From: Cacajao melanocephalus
Lineage: Eukaryota > Chordata > Mammalia > Primates > Pitheciidae
Direction of reading: 5' to 3'
DNA: 64,000 nt
Assembly (NCBI GenBank): GCA_963573385.1
Contig: CAUYLG010070519.1
Location: 1 to 64,000, forward strand
Translations under genes and position numbers: made by a program
Notes under the pieces: generated by a model
Databases searched by the model: none
What the model saw: the letters and a program-made list of their open reading frames with translations, nothing else
Told to the model about the DNA's origin: nothing
Part shown: positions 1-9,713 of the stretch, one piece after another
Layout of the letters: each line of letters begins with the position of its first letter
Position numbering within the stretch: position 1 is the first letter of the stretch

Positions 1-588
1 ACCATTGTGGAAGACAGTGTAGCGATTCCTCAAGGATCTAAATCTAGAAATACCATTTGACCCAGCGATCCCATTCCTGGATATATACCCAAAGGATTAC
101 AAATCATTCTATTATAAAGACACATGTACATGTATGTTTATGGCAGCACTGTTCACAATAGCAAAGACTTGGAGCCAACCCAAATGCCCATCAGTGATAA
201 ACTGGATAAAGAAAATGTGGCACATACACACCATGGAATATGATGCAGCCATAAAAAAGGATGAGTTCATGTCCTTTGCAGGGACATGGATAAAGCTGGA
301 AATCATCATTTTCAGCAAACGGACACAAGAACAGAAAACCAAACAGCGCATGTTCTCACTCATAAGTGAGTGTTGAGCAATGAGAACATACGGACACAGG
401 AAGGGGATCATCATACACCAGGGGCTGTTGAGGGGACAGGGACTAGGGAAGAGATAGCATTAGGAGAAATACCTAATGTAGATGACGGGGTGATGGATGC
501 AGCAAACCACCATGGCACATGTATACCTATGGAACAAACCTGCACATTCTGCACGTGTACCCCAGAACTTAAAGTATAATAAAAAAAA
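1..588 (+). mobile_element. L1 retrotransposon 3' end (primate L1PA/L1PB type)
   Basis: The segment carries the C-terminal part of L1 ORF2, then the short 3' UTR, and ends in an A-run at 581-588 just after the typical L1 terminal motif ccccagaacttaaagtataa. The 5' part lies outside the window. High similarity to the young-L1 3' UTR pattern (gcaaaccaccatggcacatg) points to a primate-age copy. It is immediately followed by an older L1 in the same orientation. Confidence 0.95.
2..376 (+). pseudogene. L1 ORF2 C-terminal remnant, interrupted
   Basis: The frame starting at base 2 reads as the C-terminal end of L1 ORF2 (endonuclease/reverse transcriptase protein) and closes at the stop codon 374-376, where L1 ORF2 normally ends. 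A TAG at 20-22 interrupts it, and only about 120 codons are in the window, so this piece is non-functional. The rest of the protein lies upstream of base 1 and cannot be judged. Confidence 0.85.
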
Positions 589-1120
589 GAAAATGTGGTA
601 CTTATACATAATGGAGTATGATTTAGCCATAAAGATGAATGAAATCCTGTTGTTTGCAATAACATGGATAAAACTGGAAGTCATTATGTTAAGTGAAGTA
701 ATCCAGACACAGAAAGACAAACTTGGCATGTTCTTACTTATTCATGGGAGCTAAAAATTAAAATAATTGAACTCATAGAGACAGTAGAATGATGGTTACC
801 AGAGGCTGGGAAGGGTAGAGGGGAGGTAGGAGGGAGGTGGGGATAGTTAGTGAGTACAAAAAAATAGTCAGAAAGAATAAATACGACCTACCTAGTACTT
901 GATAGCACAACACGGTGCCTATAGTGAATAATAATTTAATTCACTATTTTAAATAAATGTTATTTTTAAATGAACATTTAAAAATAATTATGAGTATAAC
1001 TGGATTGTTTATAACTCAGGAAATATCTTTGAAGTGATGCATACCTCATTTATCCTGGTGTCATTATTACATACTGTATACCTGTCTACTCCATAAATAT
1101 ATAAACCCACTAAATGCATA
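589..1120 (+). mobile_element. Older L1 3' end (L1MA/L1PB-like)
   Basis: Directly after the A-run of the upstream L1 the text resumes at the same kind of ORF2 C-terminal sequence (aaatgtggtacttatacata), then continues into a different 3' UTR with the older-L1 hallmarks gatggttaccagaggctggg and ccataaatatataaaccc. It is more diverged than the upstream copy. The arrangement fits a younger L1 inserted into an older one. Confidence 0.85.
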
Positions 1121-1134
1121 AACCACAAAATGTT

Positions 1135-1395
1135 GAGGGGTTTGTTTTTTGTTTTGAGACAGTGTCTTGCTCTGTCGCCTGGCTGGAGTGCAATGGCGCC
1201 ATCTCTGCTCACTGAAACCTCTGCCTCCCGAGATCAAGCTATTTTCCTGCCTCACCCTATGGAGTAGCTGGAACTACAGGCATGTGCCACCACACCCAGC
1301 TAATTTTTTTATTTTTAGTTGAGATGGGGTTTCACCATGTTGGCCAGGATAGTCTAGATCTCTTGACCTTGCGATCCGCCTGCCTTGGCCTCCCA
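1135..1395 (-). mobile_element. Alu, 5'-truncated, with target-site duplication
   Basis: The reverse complement of Alu is seen (gagacagtgtcttgctctgtc, then tgcctcccgag and ggttt-caccatgttggccagg). The T-rich left end is the A-tail. The right end stops at cctcccaaa, so roughly the first 40 bp of Alu are missing. Matching duplications, aaccacaaaatgtt at 1121-1134 and aaccacagaatgtt at 1396-1409, flank the truncated copy, so the truncation happened at insertion rather than by later deletion. Confidence 0.97.
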
Positions 1396-1409
1396 AACCA
1401 CAGAATGTT

Positions 1410-1997
1410 TTTTTAAGAAAAGAATTTAGAGCAAAGAAGAGACTCAGTGCGAGTTGGTTGCCTTCATGAGCTGTAACAAAGAGATTCCTATGATTTTTTT
1501 CATGCAAATGTTTCCTAGGGACACGAGTCAAAGGTCAGAGTGAATCAGAAAGCCTCAGAGGTCAGACGTCTAGAAATCAAATCTGGGATTTTGCCACCTA
1601 TGGGTGAGCCATGTGGGTTTGGGGAGGTTGGTTACCCAAAAACAACGGTTTATTTGTTGAATGACTCTCCCCATCAAAATAAAAATGCCTATTAAACAGG
1701 TATTTTGTTGTTTTTTTGCCCAGAGCAAAGCCTAGCCCATAGTTGGTTTTTAATAAGTATTCATTTTCTGAACACAGATTTCTCTTCTGCTACTTTTCTT
1801 TTAAAATAATTATGTCAAATGTATTTGTTTCCCCGCCCTTCATTGTACCCACCCCACCATCAATCATTCACCATCATTATTATGATCCCCATCAAGAGTT
1901 TCTGGGATTTTGAGAGTTTTCATAACAGAAAGACTTTGATGATTAGTCACGTATCCTGTAAAATGCATGGTTATAACAATACAAATATCCATGATAT
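1410..1997. other. No recognised feature
   Basis: Apparently single-copy AT-rich DNA. I see no repeat family, RNA gene or credible coding frame. Confidence 0.5.
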
Positions 1998-2215
1998 CCA
2001 ACACTTACTGACAGCTTATGCTAAACCAGGCATTATGTAAAAAGCTAAGTAGGTAATGCTTACTACAAAAATCCCCATTTTATAGATGATACAATTCAGG
2101 CTTACAATGAGAGAGCATAAATAATTTGTATGGGATCACACAGAGAAAGACCAGGAATTACACCTAAAGCTAATTGATTCTAGACCTCAGTCTTAACCAT
2201 TAAACTGCAGAGCTC
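1998..2215 (-). repeat. MIR SINE
   Basis: Reverse complement of MIR: aacacttactgacagcttatg near the MIR 3' end, then ccccattttatagatgat, the MIR core-type gggatcacacagagaaagacc, and the region corresponding to the MIR 5' end by 2215. It is an ancient tRNA-derived SINE, diverged but nearly full length. Confidence 0.85.
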
Positions 2216-2894
2216 GGCACAATTAGAATGAGAATATAAATCTTTTATATCATATCCTTTGTTCTTTCCAAGACCTCCCCCTGAAAATTATGTTATGCTC
2301 TAAATCCATGGCTTGAGATTGCAGAATTTAATATGATTTCCCTGGCTGTGAAACCAAAGACATTTTGACTCTTCACAAAGTGAGTCGACATAGAAAGTGC
2401 CTATAAGACAGCTGAGAGCTTGTTTTCAAGGTGTGTCGAACACCTGGGAACTGGGATGGTTCCCAGGCAGAGCATGCGAGCATAGGCAATCTCTTCAGTG
2501 GGCAGTCACACAGTGGCAGCTGCAGTGATTCCTGAGGAGCAGTCAGATGTCACAGCCCTCTTCAATTAGGTCATCCCAGGCCTGCCAGCTCTAGGTACCA
2601 CTGCACTCTAGACAGACTGTGATTGTTTGCAGACGGGAGACTTAGGGTAGCCACACAAGGCACTCCTATCAACCTCTCCATGGTGAGGCCAGAGAATAAC
2701 CACCCCTAGGCATCCTGTCACCTCAGCCAGGCTGAGAACAAGTCCCTGTACAGTCGCTGCAGACCCCACTGCATAGCACTCAGAGGCAAACAAGAGAATC
2801 TCTGATCGTGATTAATGCCCCTACAGTTCCCATCTGAAGAAGGAGCTGTCAGCAATTCAGATCTCCATTTCAGAAGAAATAGTATTCTGTTGTA
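2216..2894. other. No recognised feature
   Basis: No repeat family recognised. The stretch 2440-2800 is richer in GC than its surroundings but shows no long open frame or splice pattern that I can support. Confidence 0.45.
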
Positions 2895-3390
2895 CGAGTT
2901 AGGGTACCATTTCAGCTGCTGAAACAGAAGCTAAGGGAAGAGTGCCTTGAATAGGAGAGCTTATTTTTCTCCAAGGTAAGAGTTCATACAGAGCAGTCAG
3001 GACTGCAGAGAGCCCCGCAGTGTCAGGGAACCAGGCATCTCCATCTGATACTTTGATACCTCCAGCATGCAGATTCTAACTCATGGTCCGTAGTGGCTGC
3101 TCCAGCCCCTTCCATCATGTTTATATTCCAGCCAGCAGAAATGGAATGGAGGGGAAGTTGAAGAGGAGGACATGCCTCTTCCTTTTAAGAATTAGGCAAA
3201 GAATTAGCACTCAGGTGTCCCACTCACACACCATTGGCCAGTCAAGCAAACGAGTGTCATGGGATTGAATTTAGTCAAGCAAACGAGTGTCATGGGAGGC
3301 TAGAAAATGTAGTCTATAGCTGGGAAGCCAAACACTTGGATAAAGCATATTACTAAGAGAACGAAAAATGGATATTGGAGGATGTGCTTC
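2895..3390. repeat. Ancient interspersed repeat, family not assigned (copy 1)
   Basis: The run gttagggtaccatttcagctg ... ccattggcca ... gggaggctagaaaatgtagt matches a common old mammalian interspersed repeat whose end typically reads ggctgggaaatgtagtc. I cannot name the family with confidence (old DNA transposon or LTR). A related copy lies at 4530-4870. A perfect 25-bp tandem duplication interrupts this copy at 3240-3297. Confidence 0.55.
3240..3297. repeat. Perfect 25-bp tandem duplication (period 33)
   Basis: The string beginning agtcaagcaaacgagtgtca occurs at 3240-3264 and again, identically over 25 bases, at 3273-3297. Eight bases separate the copies. Perfect identity within an otherwise diverged old repeat suggests a recent duplication by slippage or end joining. 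Confidence 0.95.
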
Positions 3391-4529
3391 CCTTTTTGAC
3401 TGACAAAATATTGATACATACCCTTCCTCCTAGGTATGGAACACTCTACCATCATCCTCAAGAGAGATAACTTAAAGTTGTGCCCCATTTCTGCAGGCAG
3501 CTCAAATTTAGTAACTCTGGGAGTTGCACCATTCTCTCCACTAGGTCTGATATGGAGGCCCAGAGTTTGAGCCATTGACAAGTCATTGCCCTCAGAGCAA
3601 CATGATCGAGTAGAGTCAGGGCAACTACAGTGAAAACTCCCATTCAGAAAACAGATGAATGGAAAAGATGGCGGTTCCTTGTCCATGGACATTTGCACAT
3701 CCTGCTGGGCAGTGAAACAAGTTATTTGCGTAACCTATCTGGCAGCTCTGGATTTTCTAGGAGACATGCCCTTGTCTGTTCTCCTCCATGGACTCACATA
3801 AAATGAAAACTGAACAATGTTTCTCTTTCAGGGGCTGCACAGGTTTGCTGTCTGTTTCCTAGCAGGGCACATGGGAATGTCTGGAGTTACTTTAGGGGTT
3901 GAAAAATCAGACTTTTGCTGGCTGGGCATGCCATTTCTTTGAAACACTATTTTCTCAAAAACATAAAGATGTATTTGCTTCCAAACACTTCCAAGTTTAA
4001 GCAACCACAACCAAAAGTCTCCTCTAGACCTATTGTAGTAAATGAAAATTCTTGTGTTATGTACTTTATTTATTGGCCTTCATGCTCTACCCAACTCCCT
4101 CTACCATCTTCTTTATGGAGATTTTCTTGAGGCCATCTGAAACAAAAGCCCTGGATGGGAACACAATGCTTATAGTCTGATTTTGCAGCTGGAATGATTC
4201 CCATTATCTAGCCAAAAGCACTGGAGAAGGTACCTGAGAAAGGCTTGGGGCCACTGAAACAGCTCCTACTGTTGCTGCTCCCTTATCACTTGAGTTTATC
4301 TCTTTGACAGTCCCACAAATAACAGGAACATCATCCAACATGTACCATCACCCTGTTTTTCCAACCAGTTCTGCTAGAGTCACATGCTCTGGTGGCACAA
4401 GGCAGCCTTCTGAGATGCTGCAGGTGATGGTTTTACCAAATATTTTCCCCCCTCATGCCCTCCTGCCACATAGTCAACAAGTAAATGTGTCAAATTTTGT
4501 CTTGTTGTGGTAGCATACTCCATGTCTAA
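3391..4529. other. No recognised feature
   Basis: Mostly single-copy sequence lying between two copies of the same unassigned old repeat. A minus-strand frame of 132 codons at 3300-3698 overlaps repeat DNA and has no recognisable domain. It may include undetected old transposon sequence. Confidence 0.4.
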
Positions 4530-4870
4530 ATCCCAAATTCTGTATTAGCTGCTCTAGGAAAAGCTACAACAATGGTGGGTTAAGCAAAATAGTTAATTCT
4601 CTTTCTGGGACATTCTGGGCTTACATAGACCAGGGCTGCCATAGCAGCCCTCTGCCATCAGGGACACAGACTCCTTTGGCCCAGCTGCTTCACATCCTCA
4701 ATGAGTCACTCCCATATTGTGGTCTACTGCTACTGCTTCATTTGTTAAAGCATTCTAATCACCAGAAACGGGGAAGGCCATGGAGGGGATGTGACCTTAA
4801 TTTGGGTGTATAACATGCAATTGGCATGCCTCACTTCTACTTACAACACATTAAGCCAGAAGTAAGCCAC
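4530..4870. repeat. Ancient interspersed repeat, family not assigned (copy 2)
   Basis: The text tgtattagctgctctaggaa, then gcttcacatcctcaatgagt, and the final agccacatagccaccc parallel the copy at 2895-3390 in order and spacing. Strong divergence marks it as old. Class uncertain. Confidence 0.45.
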
Positions 4871-5871
4871 ATAGCCACCCACAGGTTTGAGGAATTCTGG
4901 AAAACAAGGAATCTTCGATTAGGTAAGCATAGACTCCGGAATTCTATTACAAAAACAATGAATGAGAAAAAGAATACTAGGGACAATTTGTAGTCTCAGA
5001 GGACTGATTGACTCCAAACTGAACTTGAGAAAGTTTTAAAAGCTTTTCATTCAATTCTTCAACTATATGCATGAGAGCTGAAAAAAGATGGCACAACAAT
5101 ATGGAGCTGATAAATTCAGTATTTGTAATTTACAGTCTTTTTCCTCTATGCCGGTGGTTTGGAAATGAGTCAAACTCCACAAAGAGAAAGCTGAAAATCC
5201 ACAGCCAAAGTGGGACAAAATTTCTTATCAACACATTGATTCTCTAACACTAACAAATCTTGAAGATAGAAATGTCAATTCTGGGATAATGACAGGCTGA
5301 AGGTATAGTCAGTATGCTGAAAAAAAAAAAAAAAAAAAGCCCTGAGAGACAGGGTAAATTCTACTTCAATGAAAGTGAGCATATCTTTATCAGAGTTGAC
5401 AGAGATCATTAAAAAGTGAAAGCAGGAACCCGATATATTGATGACACCTCTAGAAGTTGGCCTTACAACCACAAGCTGTATTCGGTGGAATGTTTTTTCC
5501 TGTCTCATGCAATGAAATCCAATCTTACAGAAGTTTTTATTTGTTCAGAGTGATAGATAGGCCTCCTAAAGTATGGTTTAAATCAATATTCTATTCCCCA
5601 AGTTAACTGAAACTGCACATTCATTTAATGAATGGGTGTACATGAAACTTCATAAACACACAGCCATGATTTTAAAAAAAGTGAAGAGGGGTACCCAAAA
5701 CAGAACTTTACCTTGTAGGATGCTCTTGATTGAGTTTCTACTAATGAAATAAATAACATATTTCACATTGCCTAATGAAATCTCTTATATTGCCTGTTAG
5801 TAGGCTGCCTTTATCAGCGAGCATGAAAACTGGAATCTGAGGAGATTAAAAAGAAATTGATTCAAATGATA
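4871..5871. other. Single-copy-like DNA with an A-run
   Basis: No family recognised. A homopolymer of 19 A occupies 5320-5338, but no retroposed body is evident upstream of it. The rest is AT-rich and unremarkable. Confidence 0.45.
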
Positions 5872-5903
5872 CTAATAGTTAACATTTGTTAAACGTTAAT
5901 AGA
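5872..5903 (-). repeat. MIR SINE, left part, interrupted by an LTR
   Basis: The text taatagttaacatttgttaa is the reverse complement of the MIR 3' tail. The rest of the MIR resumes after the LTR at about 6303, so these pieces were one element. Confidence 0.55.
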
Positions 5904-6302
5904 TCTATTAGTCTGTTCTCATACTGCCAATAAAGACATACCTGAGACTGGGTAGTTTATAAAGAAAAGAGGTTTAATTGACCCACAGTTTGGCATGGCT
6001 GGGGAAGCCTCAGGAAACTGGCTGGGGAAGCCTCAGGAAACTTACAATCATGGCAGAAGGGGAAGCAACATGTCCTTCTTTATATGGCAGCAGGAGAGAG
6101 AATAATCAGTGCCAAGCAAAGAGGGAAGCTCCTTATAAAACCATCCGTTCTCATGAGAACTAACTCACTATCATGAAAACAGGAATGAGGAGCCACCCCT
6201 ATGATTCAGTTAGCTCCACTTGGTCCCTCCCACAACATGTGGGGATTATGGGAACTATAAATCAAGATGAGATTTGGTTGGGAACACAGCCAAGCTGTAT
6301 CA
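5904..6302 (-). mobile_element. MaLR solo LTR (MST type)
   Basis: Reverse complement of an MST/THE1-like LTR: ttagtctgttctcatactgc at the left, gagactgggtagtttataaa, ttacaatcatggcagaagg, and caagatgagatttggttggg near the right end, closing in ...tatca. Length of about 400 bp fits a solo LTR and no internal region adjoins. The flanks 5899-5903 (ataga) and 6303-6307 (gtagg) are only a weak 5-bp target duplication match. Confidence 0.92.
5997..6042. repeat. Perfect 23-bp tandem duplication inside the LTR
   Basis: The unit starting ggctggggaagcctcaggaa occurs at 5997-6019 and immediately again at 6020-6042 with no mismatch. MST-type LTRs normally carry this sequence once, so the second copy is a local gain. 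Confidence 0.95.
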
Positions 6303-6660
6303 GTAGGTTTATTAAATGTTAATACGTTGACCAGCACATAAAAGGTGCTGGTTTCTGTGTGTGTGTGTGTGTGTATGTATGTATATATATATGTACATGT
6401 GTGTGTATATATCTGTATATAGTCACACATGCGCGCACACACACACACACACACACATATATGCTTTACAACTCAGTTGATTCTTCCAATAATCTTAATA
6501 GTAAGGTGCTATTGTTTTCCCCATATACAAATTAAAAAAAAAAAAAAAAGGAGCCACAGAGAGGGTAAAAAACTCACAAAGGTAATACATCTATTATATG
6601 ATGAATCCAGGCTTCAGATCCAACCCATTAATCAAGAGATCTTGAATGCTTCACAACCCA
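6303..6660 (-). repeat. MIR SINE, right part, carrying microsatellites
   Basis: The continuation of the interrupted MIR is seen in the reverse sense: gctttacaactcagttgatt, ttttccccatatacaaatta, then the MIR 5' half up to aggcttcagatccaaccc. A TG/CA/AT microsatellite (6354-6461) and an A-run (6534-6549) have expanded within it. Confidence 0.7.
6354..6461. repeat. Compound microsatellite (TG)n-(TATG)n-(CA)n
   Basis: A TG tract at about 6355-6374 is followed by TATG/TA repeats and then, about 60 bp on, by a CA tract at about 6437-6457. TG and CA tracts on the same strand are mutually complementary, so the block can fold back on itself. Confidence 0.95.
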
Positions 6661-7175
6661 CCAATTAGAGTCTGGATCCTTCCAGAATTTTGTGCTTAGT
6701 TATTTCTAGTGGTAGTAAATCAGAATGATTTAAGGATAATAAGGTATTCTGAGGCCTTCTATGTGCTAGTTACTGCAAAGAATCTCCTAGCCTTGGTGAG
6801 TCCCCTGTGTTCACCCTTCCTTGTTAGTTCAAGTACATCTGTCCTAAAACTGCACCCCTGTAGAAAATGATGATCTTTAAATATATTGCCTCAAGGCAAC
6901 TACAAACACTAATCTTATACAAATAATCCACATCTCAAAAACCCCTCAATACAGTCATCAATGATTATCAATTATGACTACTATAATTCCCCTGCACTGT
7001 AATTGACTGACTTGAAATGTTCTAATACACCCCTTATGGGAGAGGAATTGAGGAAACCAAGTACTAAATAAATTCCACGAATACTCATACTGTTGTTTTC
7101 TAAGATCTAAACTACTGAATCATATCCAAACTTCAAATGAGCACAAAATTGCAGACACAAGATGTAATCATTATA
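6661..7175. other. No recognised feature
   Basis: AT-rich single-copy-like sequence without recognised repeats or coding potential. Confidence 0.45.
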
Positions 7176-7414
7176 GACAAGAGCAGGAGTCAGCAAACTT
7201 TGTCAGTAAAAAGCCAGAGGGCAGGTATTTTAAGCCTTACAGGTCATGGGCCTCAGTAGAACGTGCTCCACTCTGCCATTGCAGCATGAAAGTAGTATAC
7301 AAAACCATAAAATGACTGGGCATAACCGTATCCCAATAAGACTTATCTACAAAAAATGGGCATCAGATCAGATTTGGCCCCTAGGCCAGTAGTTTGTAGA
7401 TTGCTGGACAGGAG
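7176..7414 (+). mobile_element. hAT (Charlie-type) non-autonomous DNA transposon with 8-bp target duplication
   Basis: The element runs 7184-7406, starting caggagtcagcaaactttg and ending with the complementary terminal sequence ccagtagtttgtagattgct. Internal text ccagagggcaggtattttaa and tttggcccctaggcc is typical of a common mammalian hAT element. The flanks gacaagag (7176-7183) and gacaggag (7407-7414) form an 8-bp duplication with one mismatch, the hAT hallmark. The exact subfamily is not assigned. Strand is by the orientation in which I know the sequence. Confidence 0.85.
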
Positions 7415-9099
7415 ATTCACTAGAGCTCTGTAAAGGCACAAATATCATATAATCTTTAGTTTCAGGAATTAGCTTATGAATGGTGTTAGGATGTTCCTTT
7501 ATTTTTCCTGGTATAGTCCTAACTTTTAATATTATTTCCTTTTTTTCTTTGTGGACATGATTGTCAGGAAAAGAATCTCATTTTATAATTCAGAAAGTGA
7601 ATTTGTCACACCATCATAAGTGATATGACATAGAGGAAATTGTTGCTAAAACATGCACTCTATCTCCCACCCCCACAAAAAAAAAAAAAAAAAAAAAAAA
7701 AACCTCTGGTATGTGCAATGGCTAGCAAAGATCCTACTTGGTTACTTTGCTGCCAAGTCTCATATCCTACCAAGCGGTTACAAGAGTATTGGACTCACAT
7801 AAATATGGCGTAGCCATTAGAATTTGTGTTTGGCTAATAGGAAGAGAATCTGTTGAGTAAATTGAGTGCCACTGCCTACTGGGCATGGATTTCACCATCA
7901 AGAACCAAGGTGAGCACAAGCCATGATTCCAGGTAGAAAGAAAAGGAAAAGCAAGGAGTGACAAGAGATTCACTCTTAGCTGATGGAGCTACAGGTCCCC
8001 ACAACGACTTGAAGTTCATACAGTGACATCTACTTACAATTCATAATCTCCCTTTAAGCGAAGGACACTGGAAATGCTCTCCTTGAGATGGGCACACTGC
8101 ACTGACAAATAAAATTAAAAGAATGTTCTAACAGAGGGCAAGATCATAGCCTGGGGAGAGGCAACCAGCCATCTCTACCACCTATGTTTCAAAGAAAGAT
8201 TACTTCTTTTCTTCTTCTTTGTTATCGTTCTACTTATACTCAGAAGTTAAAGTCAATTGAAAACCATGAAACTCCTCCTTCTACTTAGCATTGTTACACA
8301 CGACTCTATTTCCACCACCTCTTTTCTTACTCTTTTTCTCTCTTACAAATTACAAGTGAAAACTCCCTCCCAGAGGTTGATGAACAAGCCAGAGTTGAAA
8401 GTAGAGTTCATTTACTTTTGAGAAAAGTCTTCTTTCAGTCTTCATTTCCCATTCCCCACACTTCCCTTCTGAGATTCATTCTTTGACCTGTCTGTCTGCT
8501 CTATGCCCTGAAAAGCGACTTTCATGCATTGCACGACCTGGCCTTTATTCAATGGATTCTGACTGGGTTTGGCCAATGGGATATACAAGTAGGAGACTGC
8601 AGACCAAGAGACAAGAGAAGTCAGGCATAGATACTGCTTGTCCGCTCCTTCCTCACTCAAGTAAAGTTCTAGTGGTGGCTGCATCTATGACATCAGCTTC
8701 TGTGAGCGCCTGGCTTCCTTAGACCTCATGTCTTCTGATGCCTCTTTAGAGTTGGGGTGATGAGAGCTTCTCACTATTCCTGGGCACTGGATGCCTCAAT
8801 ATCCCTTGATGGTTCCTAAACCCTGCCCTCCCCGCTACAGACATTATCTTTATTAGCAGACTTGGTCATTTTCTGCCAGAATGCTGACTCTGATACATCT
8901 TGCAATTGGCTTGTGAATCCATCCTCCCCATTAGGCCAGAAGATAACAAAACTTGAGATTGCATCTCCTACATTCAACATGCTCAAGGAATGCTGTAAAC
9001 TGTAGAGATCACTGGAAACGGAAGCGAGACTCATATATACACAGTGAATTAGTACAAGCAGTGGCCATCCTGCTCCCCCCAACACTAACACCTGGCATG
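7415..9099. other. Mostly unassigned DNA with an A-run and a possible old repeat
   Basis: A 26-A homopolymer sits at 7677-7702. The part at about 8460-8760 (with gtttggccaatgggatatac) resembles an old mammalian interspersed repeat that I cannot name. No gene or RNA is evident. Confidence 0.4.
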
Positions 9100-9300
9100 C
9101 TTTACTCATTCTTCCAGGCCAAGTCCAAGGTCACCTCATCTCTGAAGCCTTGCTCACTCCCCATTCCCATGCTTACATGACCTTTTCTGTGCCTTATAAA
9201 TAATGTATACATAGTACATTATAATTACCTATTGACATTTAGTTCCCTCCTCTATGTGATTCTGACAGGCAGGAAACCTACCTCTCAGTCCTCTGTCCAC
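9100..9300 (+). repeat. L2 LINE 3' fragment
   Basis: The text aggtcacctcatctctgaagccttgctcac, broken here as aggtcacctc and gaagccttgc, followed by a tract with ccccattcccatgc and a later cagacaggcagga-like stretch, follows the order of the L2 3' region. Diverged, with approximate ends. Confidence 0.55.
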
Positions 9301-9375
9301 AGAGCTGACCCACACTCTACCACAATCCTCTCTGGGAACATGAAGAAGCAATGTCATGGTGAGTTGGAAAAGTGA

Positions 9376-9698
<323 letters not shown>

Positions 9699-9713
9699 GA
9701 AAAAGCCATTTTT

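Noticed and set aside
3300..3698. 132-codon minus-strand open frame
   Set aside because: Starts in an old repeat, no recognisable domain, and length within chance expectation for this much sequence.
7677..7702. 26-A run as the tail of a processed pseudogene
   Set aside because: No recognisable mRNA, Alu or L1 body lies upstream of it, and no target duplication was found.
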